Shown here in pieces: positions 59,461 to 64,000 of a stretch of 64,000 nucleotides of DNA. The stretch comes from Bisbaumannia sp015645095 (lineage in GTDB: Bacteria > Pseudomonadota > Gammaproteobacteria > Pseudomonadales > Halomonadaceae). Position numbers and translations under genes: made by a program. Below the pieces are notes generated by a model. The model was given only the letters and a program-made list of their open reading frames with translations. It had not been told where the DNA came from and searched no databases. The stretch spans positions 2,418,001 to 2,482,000 of the forward strand of contig CP141893.1 of assembly GCA_036871055.1 (NCBI GenBank), written 5' to 3'. Each line of letters opens with the position of its first letter. Positions within the stretch are counted from its first letter, which is position 1.

Positions 59461-60627
59461 CTAGGAAGACGCCATCCCGCGGTCTTCTCCCGAGGAGTCC
59501 TCCTCCGAGGCCTCTCCCCCCGTCGCGTCGTCGGCGGTCTCGGCATCCGGGGCCCTGAGCTCGGCTTCGTCGATCATCGTCTGCTCTCCCGCCACCCCGG
59601 GCACCGACTCGCTGACCGGGGCGAGGGTGGCGACCTTGGGTCCCACATGCACCGCCATCTGCACCCCCTCCGGGGTGGTCTCGTAGCTATCCAGGGCCTG
59701 GTCGGCCAGGTGGCGGCCCAGGCGAATCAGCGCCTCGGCACGATGAAACTCGTGGGCGCCGCAGACCGTCTTGGGAATCTCGATCAGCACGTCCGGCGGA
59801 TAGCCCGCCACCTTGTACTTGGCCAGCGTCGCCTGGGTGATATCGAAGGAGGCCAGGACCATCTCCAGGCGCCCCCAGGCACGCTGGCGGGCGGCCTTGG
59901 CCCCCCCGTTGTCGCTGTCGTCCTCGGTGGAGGAGAACCAGCGCTGGGTGCGCCGTCGCACCTCCTCGAACCAGCCGGCGATGCCCCCCTCTTCTTCGCG
60001 GGCGGCCTCCTCGGCGGCCTCCTCCGGGGGCAGCAGGGCCTCCAGGCTCACCGGATGGGGACTGTGGGCGGTGACGTTGACCGCCATCACCAGGTCGGCC
60101 TGGGCGGAGATGGTGGGCATGATCGGCAGGGGGTTGAGCAGGCCACCATCCACCAGCACCTGCTCGCCGAGATGCACCGGGGTGATCACCCCGGGCACGG
60201 CGATGGAGGCGCGAATCGCCTGCAGCAGCGGACCGGACTGGAACCACACCTCCCGTTGGCGTACCAGGTCGGTGGCCACCGTGGTGACCGGAATCTCCAG
60301 CTCCTCGATCAGGGTCTCGCCGATCAGGCTCTCCAGCTTGGCCATCACCTTGTTGGCGCGCATCGCTCCCATGGGGCTCCAGCTCACGTCCACCAGGCGC
60401 AGCACATCGATATAGTCGAGCTTGCCCACCCAGTCGCGATAGGCGCCCAGCTGACCGGCGGCATAGACCCCGGCCACCAGGGCCCCCATGGAGCACCCCG
60501 ACAGGGCCACGATCTCGTAGCCGCGGGCCTCCAGGGCCTCGATCACGCCGATATGCGCATAGCCCCGCGCCCCGCCGCTGCCCAGCACCAGGGCCACCCG
60601 CTTGCCGGTGCCCGTCGCCTCGCTCAT
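59461..60627 (-). CDS. Patatin-like phospholipase (RssA/NTE family)
   Basis: 388 residues. Patatin fold: oxyanion GSGGARGYAHIG (residues 16-27), nucleophile elbow G44-C-S46-M-G48 and catalytic Asp in LVDGGLLN. The C-terminal 180 residues include an Asp/Glu-rich linker and tail (EEAAEEAAREEEGG and a last EASEEDSSGEDRG), typical of a halophile. It probably hydrolyses lysophospholipids or fatty esters. Its ATG overlaps the stop of a 27-codon leader ORF derived from a duplication of its own 5' end. Confidence 0.9.
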   Translation of the reverse strand: MSEATGTGKRVALVLGSGGARGYAHIGVIEALEARGYEIVALSGCSMGALVAGVYAAGQLGAYRDWVGKLDYIDVLRLVDVSWSPMGAMRANKVMAKLESLIGETLIEELEIPVTTVATDLVRQREVWFQSGPLLQAIRASIAVPGVITPVHLGEQVLVDGGLLNPLPIMPTISAQADLVMAVNVTAHSPHPVSLEALLPPEEAAEEAAREEEGGIAGWFEEVRRRTQRWFSSTEDDSDNGGAKAARQRAWGRLEMVLASFDITQATLAKYKVAGYPPDVLIEIPKTVCGAHEFHRAEALIRLGRHLADQALDSYETTPEGVQMAVHVGPKVATLAPVSESVPGVAGEQTMIDEAELRAPDAETADDATGGEASEEDSSGEDRGMASS

Positions 60628-60707
60628 GGCGCCTCCTCAACGTTCCGCGCCTCGCCGCTGCCCAACACCAGGGCCACGCGCTTTCCCGAACCAGTCGCCT
60701 CGCTCAT
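60624..60707 (-). CDS. 27-residue leader ORF copied from the patatin gene's 5' end
   Basis: MSEATGSGKRVALVLGSG then EARNVEEAP and TGA. The first 18 codons match the beginning of the patatin-like gene except at residue 7. It has its own GGAGG ribosome site, overlaps the hydrolase stop (ATGA) upstream and the patatin ATG (ATGA) downstream. It looks like a duplication remnant that now couples translation. Confidence 0.6.
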   Translation of the reverse strand: MSEATGSGKRVALVLGSGEARNVEEAP

Positions 60708-60720
60708 GGTGCCTCCTGAA
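60629..60720. repeat. 80-bp tandem duplication of the patatin gene start
   Basis: 60568-60640 and 60646-60720 are about 85% alike by eye and include the start codon, ribosome site (CTCC on plus) and the first 18 codons. Third-position changes predominate, so the copy may have been under some selection or gene conversion. Confidence 0.85.
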
Positions 60721-61603
60721 CTCGCTGTGACTCGTCTCGTGTCGCCCACCAGGCCAGGATCGCCTCGGCCACCGCATCCACGGCATCCGGCTCCAGGTGC
60801 AGGTGGTGACCGCCCGGCAGCACCCGCCGCTCGAGACCCCGCAGCGCCTGGCGCGCCTGCTCGGCATGGGCGCGCCGGCCAAGGATGCCCGCCTCGCCCT
60901 CCACCAGCAGCGTCGGCGCCTCGATACTCTTAAGCATGGCGCGGCTCTGCTCCGGTGACAATCGCACCAGGGAGGGACGCAGCAGGCGACCATCGGTACG
61001 CAGTCGCACCCGCCCCTCCGCCGTGGGCGCCAGGTTGCGGGCCACCAGGGGCTCGGCGGTCTCGGTATCGATGGGGGTCACGCCCCCCGCCACCCGGGCC
61101 GCCAGGGCGGTGGCCGCATCGGGGTAACGGGGCGACGGCGACGAGGGGCGGCGATGGCCGAGCAGGCCCTTGCGCAACTGCTGGGCGACCTCCTCCGCCG
61201 GGGTGGTGAGGCTGCCGATACCATCGATCAGCATCAGCCGCTCGACCCGTTCCGGCAGCGCCGCCGCCACCAGGCAAGCCACCCCGGCGCCCATGGAGTG
61301 CGCCAACAACGGTGCCGCCGCCAGGCCCAGCTCGTCCAGGGCATCGAGCACCGCATGACAGTTGTCCCAGAGCGCATAGTCGGTGCCCTCGGGACGCGGC
61401 GCCGAGTGCCCATGGCCGGGGAAGTCCAGGGCCAGCACGCGGATCTTCCGCGCTTCCACCAGACGGGGCGCCAGCCGCGAGAAACTGGCCGCATTATCCA
61501 GCCAGCCATGCAGGGCCAGCCAGGTGGGTGCCTCGGGATCGCCCCAGGCCAGGGCCGCGAGCCGGCCCTCGGCCAGGGTCAGAGATTGGGGCTCATCGCG
61601 CAT
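60704..61603 (-). CDS. Alpha/beta hydrolase
   Basis: 299 residues. Nucleophile elbow AHSMGAG (S103), oxyanion region LHGWLDNAASF, DFPGHGHS loop, and the last catalytic His in GGHHLHLEP (about 271). Family members are esterases, C-C hydrolases or haloalkane-type enzymes; the substrate cannot be told. Overlaps the second hydrolase gene by 25 bp upstream and the leader ORF by 4 bp downstream. Confidence 0.88.
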   Translation of the reverse strand: MRDEPQSLTLAEGRLAALAWGDPEAPTWLALHGWLDNAASFSRLAPRLVEARKIRVLALDFPGHGHSAPRPEGTDYALWDNCHAVLDALDELGLAAAPLLAHSMGAGVACLVAAALPERVERLMLIDGIGSLTTPAEEVAQQLRKGLLGHRRPSSPSPRYPDAATALAARVAGGVTPIDTETAEPLVARNLAPTAEGRVRLRTDGRLLRPSLVRLSPEQSRAMLKSIEAPTLLVEGEAGILGRRAHAEQARQALRGLERRVLPGGHHLHLEPDAVDAVAEAILAWWATRDESQRVQEAP

Positions 61604-62409
61604 CGCGGCCTCTCCTCTAATAGTGTCTCCAGGGTGGAGAGCAGCACCCGACGGGTCTCGTCCGGGTGCTCCATGGGAAACATATGGGTGCCGGGTACCG
61701 TCTCCACCCGCACCCCGTGACGGCGCAGGCGGCGGCGCCGACGCGGAGTGATCAGGTCGGAGTCGCGCCCACCCAGCATGGCCAGGGGCACGCCCAGGCG
61801 GTGCGGCAAACGGCTCAGATGATCCGGCAGCTGGCGGAAGATCTCTGCCTCGATCTCCGGATCGAAGGCGAGCCTCGCCCGGCCGTCATCGAGCAGATGG
61901 GTGGCACCTTCCACATAGTCGCGCAGGGCGTCATCGGTAAAACGCGAGAAGAGCGGACGCCGCCTGAGGGCGCGATGCATGGCCTCGCGGCCGGGCCACT
62001 CGGCGCGGCGCCCCTTGGTGCGCCCGGCCGGGGTCAGGCGATCCATCATGCCCAGCCGCTTGGCGGCCTTCATCACCCAGGCGTCGACCCCCAGCATCAG
62101 CGGGGAATCGAGCACCACCACGCAGCGAAAGCGCTCCGGGGCCACCTCGGCGGCCATGGCCATCAGGACCCCGCCCATGGAGTGCCCCACGCCGATCACC
62201 GGGGCCTCGAAGGCCGCCAACCGCTCCAGCAGCTCGTCGCGCAGCGCCAGCCAGTTGGGGCCCACCGGGTAGTCCGGGTGGTGGCCCAGGCGGTCGAGGG
62301 CCTCGACGCGAAAATGCGCCTCCAGTGGCGCCAGCAGGCTGCGATAGCTGGCCCCGGTGAAGCCATTGGCATGGGCGAAGAGCAGAGTGTCGTGGGCAGG
62401 AAGCGGCAT
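61579..62409 (-). CDS. Alpha/beta hydrolase
   Basis: 276 residues. HANGFTGASYRSLL at the oxyanion position, nucleophile elbow GHSMGG (S77), and His in GTHMFPMEHP (about 243). Distinct in sequence from the downstream hydrolase, so not a recent duplicate. First gene of a run of two hydrolases and a patatin-like enzyme, suggesting lipid or ester turnover. The ribosome site is weak. Confidence 0.86.
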   Translation of the reverse strand: MPLPAHDTLLFAHANGFTGASYRSLLAPLEAHFRVEALDRLGHHPDYPVGPNWLALRDELLERLAAFEAPVIGVGHSMGGVLMAMAAEVAPERFRCVVVLDSPLMLGVDAWVMKAAKRLGMMDRLTPAGRTKGRRAEWPGREAMHRALRRRPLFSRFTDDALRDYVEGATHLLDDGRARLAFDPEIEAEIFRQLPDHLSRLPHRLGVPLAMLGGRDSDLITPRRRRRLRRHGVRVETVPGTHMFPMEHPDETRRVLLSTLETLLEERPRCAMSPNL

Positions 62410-62531
62410 AACGAGGATGTCCCAACGTGGCGATAGCAGACTAACGGGTTTACCATCGAGTGGATAGGCGAAGCGCCTTGATCAAACACTTGTTCTAACT
62501 CATTTGACGCCAATCCGCCAGGGAGCCCCCC

Positions 62532-62624
62532 GTGACCCGACCCCGTGATACCCGCCTGCGCAACCGCCTGTTCTTCGCCACCGTACTCGCCGCCATCGTC
62601 GTCGGCCTCTGGCTGGCGCGCTGA
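62532..62624 (+). CDS. Tiny single-span membrane ORF coupled to the AEC transporter gene
   Basis: 30 residues: a basic N-terminus (MTRPRDTRLRNRL) and one hydrophobic helix (FFATVLAAIVVGLWLA) ending in Arg. GTG start with GGGAG eight bases upstream. The TGA overlaps the next gene's ATG (TGATG). The positive-inside arrangement and coupling suggest a real small protein, perhaps an accessory of the transporter; unrecognised. Confidence 0.55.
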   Translation: MTRPRDTRLRNRLFFATVLAAIVVGLWLAR

Positions 62625-63571
62625 TGGAGCTCGGCGCCCTCTTCTCCCAGACCCTGGAGATCACCCTGCCGGTCTTCGCCATGGTCTTCATCGGCATCGG
62701 CCTGAAGCGTCTCGGCTGGATCGATCAGGGTTTTATCAACACCGCCTCGAGCCTGGTGTTCAAGGCGACCTTGCCGACCCTGATCTTCCTCAGCATCGTG
62801 CGTGCCGACCTGGACGCCACCCTCAACCCCGCCCTGCTGGGCTACTTTGCCCTGGCCACCCTGGTCAGCTTCGTCCTGATCTGGGGCTGGGCAGCATGGC
62901 GGGTGCCTCTGGCCGAGCGGGGCAGCTATATTCAGGGCGCCTTCCGCGGCAACTGCGGCATCGTCGGTCTGGCGCTGGCCGCCGGTATGTACGGGGAGTA
63001 CGGTCTCTCGGCCGGGGGGGTGCTGCTGGGTGTCGTCATTCTCAGCTACAACAGCCTCTCGGTGCTGGCGCTCGCCGCCTATCAGGGAAAGGCACGCACC
63101 GACTGGCGTGGCATCTTCGCCAGTATCCTCAAGAACCCGCTGATCCTCGGGGTGGTGGCGGCCCTGCCCGTCGCCCTGCTCGAGCTCCGCCTGCCTGGCT
63201 GGCTGATGACCTCGGGGGACTACTTCGCCTCGCTCTCATTGCCCCTGGCGCTGATCTGTGTGGGGGCCACCCTGTCACTTGGCGCCCTGCTCGACTCCGG
63301 GCGACTGGCTACCGGTGCCAGCCTGATCAAGATGGTGACCCTGCCGGCACTCGCCACCGGCGGGGCCTGGCTGGTGGGCTTCGAGGGGCGCGAACTGGGG
63401 GTGCTCTTCCTGTTCTTCGCCAGCCCCACGGCGGCGGCGGCCTTCGTGATGGCCAAGGCGATGGGCGGCAATACGGTGCTGACGGCCAATATCATCGCCC
63501 TGACCACCCTGATGGCCAGCGTGACCATCACCCTGGGTGCCTTCGGCCTTAAGGCCGCGGGACTGATCTAA
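62624..63571 (+). CDS. AEC-family (auxin efflux carrier-like) transporter
   Basis: 315 residues, about ten hydrophobic segments in two five-helix halves. NCGIVGLALAAGMYG and FFASPTAAAAFVMAKAMGGN near the crossing helices are typical of AEC proteins such as malate/malonate or amino-acid carriers in bacteria. Substrate unknown. Starts in the stop of the tiny ORF and ends overlapping the convergent monooxygenase gene by 4 bp. Confidence 0.88.
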   Translation: MELGALFSQTLEITLPVFAMVFIGIGLKRLGWIDQGFINTASSLVFKATLPTLIFLSIVRADLDATLNPALLGYFALATLVSFVLIWGWAAWRVPLAERGSYIQGAFRGNCGIVGLALAAGMYGEYGLSAGGVLLGVVILSYNSLSVLALAAYQGKARTDWRGIFASILKNPLILGVVAALPVALLELRLPGWLMTSGDYFASLSLPLALICVGATLSLGALLDSGRLATGASLIKMVTLPALATGGAWLVGFEGRELGVLFLFFASPTAAAAFVMAKAMGGNTVLTANIIALTTLMASVTITLGAFGLKAAGLI

Positions 63572-63891
63572 CCCCGCCCCTCGTCGCGGGAGGCGCCGAT
63601 CACCACCTCGAACTGCTCCAGGCCACCGCCCTCGGCGGTGGCTTCCGCGGGCATCGGGTTGGCATGGGCCCGCTTGAAGTCGTCGCTGCCCACCCAGGCG
63701 CGGAAGGCCGCCTGGCTCTCCCACTCGGTCTCCACCACATAGGGAGCCTGGTTGCCCAGGGGGCGTAGCACCCGCATGGCGATAAAGCCGGGCTGCTGGT
63801 CGATCTCGCCGGCACGACGGCGGAAGCGTTCTTCGAATTCCGATTCGAAACCGGCATTCACGAAGACGCGGTTGTTGACGATAAAGGTCAT
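63568..63891 (-). CDS. Antibiotic-biosynthesis-monooxygenase-domain protein, IsdG/HmoB-like
   Basis: 107 residues, a single ABM ferredoxin-like domain: FIVNNRVFVNAG with a conserved Asn, VVETEWESQAAFRAWVGS with Trp, and FKRAHANP with His. This Asn/Trp/His pattern is that of IsdG-type heme-degrading monooxygenases, which release iron from heme. Iron acquisition would fit the siderophore genes elsewhere in the window, though they are not adjacent. AAGGAG lies before the ATG. A partial gene ends just upstream on the same strand. Confidence 0.8.
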   Translation of the reverse strand: MTFIVNNRVFVNAGFESEFEERFRRRAGEIDQQPGFIAMRVLRPLGNQAPYVVETEWESQAAFRAWVGSDDFKRAHANPMPAEATAEGGGLEQFEVVIGASRDEGRG

Positions 63892-63907
63892 GGGATCTCC
63901 TTGAGTC

Positions 63908-64000
63908 TTAAGTGGCCAGGTCGGCGGGGGTGATCAGGCCACGCAGCCGGGCACAGCCCGCCGCCCAGGCCTCGGCCTCCAGCTCCGCCAGGGCGGCAGT
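63908..64000 (-). CDS. C-terminal fragment of an unidentified protein
   Basis: Only the last 30 codons are in the window, ending ARLRGLITPADLAT-stop; Ala/Glu-rich helix before it. It ends 16 bp upstream of the IsdG-like gene on the same strand, so probably shares its operon. Not recognisable from so short a piece; a heme- or iron-related partner would be a guess. Confidence 0.6.
   Translation of the reverse strand, partial: TAALAELEAEAWAAGCARLRGLITPADLAT

Overview
The window is high-GC (about two thirds G+C), densely packed proteobacterial chromosome. Its gene content points to a Halomonas-like member of the Halomonadaceae: acidic proteins, a class I PHA synthase with a Ser-x-Cys-x-Gly-Gly box, a Pseudomonas-type PaaN, and the linked miaB-phoH-ybeY-corC-lnt core block of gammaproteobacteria. 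The genus assignment is inference from gene content, without a database search. I saw no tRNA or rRNA gene, CRISPR array, phage or intact insertion sequence.

Layout. 1-5465 (minus strand): a siderophore operon with two IucA/IucC-type NIS synthetases and an adenylation enzyme cut by the window edge, in the order expected for petrobactin-type (asbABC) clusters. It has a candidate Fur box and a MATE exporter gene upstream. 5525-7912: gph and trpE, with a Trp-rich leader peptide (trpL) between them. 8199-11637: ndh on the plus strand, then mscS, a GIY-YIG protein gene and rpe on the minus strand. 11793-16297: a putative polyamine/4-aminobutyraldehyde catabolic set (aldehyde dehydrogenase, APC permease, class III aminotransferase). 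16665-23068: a secreted serine hydrolase, a LysR regulator and an uncharacterised four-gene operon (FAD monooxygenase, Rid-family protein, DUF1028 protein, ArgE-like deacylase). 23300-27104: sulfate ABC importer. 27442-30520: a YajG-like lipoprotein, a 56-residue DUF6435-like protein, thiopurine methyltransferase, an SH3-domain membrane protein and a DUF1820 protein. 30791-36228: miaB, phoH, ybeY, corC, lnt.

36365-53324 is a complete phenylacetyl-CoA catabolic island. It holds the repressor gene paaX, a minus-strand arm (paaN, paaY, an extra crotonase) and plus-strand operons paaFGHIJK and paaABCDE, followed by an unassigned membrane transporter and a UspA protein. PaaK activates phenylacetate, PaaABCE epoxidises the ring, PaaG isomerises it to the oxepin, PaaN oxidises the ring-opened aldehyde, and PaaJ/F/H take the chain to acetyl-CoA and succinyl-CoA. 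TGATACG sites lie in front of both paaX and the paaN/paaF divergent promoter. The acetyl-CoA produced could feed the neighbouring PHA genes (phaC, phasin, DUF6489-like; 53644-56421), which is inference. 56686-64000 holds aroC, prmB, an smr gene, a coupled group of two alpha/beta hydrolases and a patatin-like protein, an AEC carrier preceded by a tiny membrane ORF, and an IsdG/HmoB-like monooxygenase.

The intergenic DNA is unusually structured. There are five copies of one long palindromic repeat family, a 162-bp MITE-like element with terminal inverted repeats, a REP/BIME-like cluster, and three separate short tandem duplications that each span the start or stop codon at the end of a gene.
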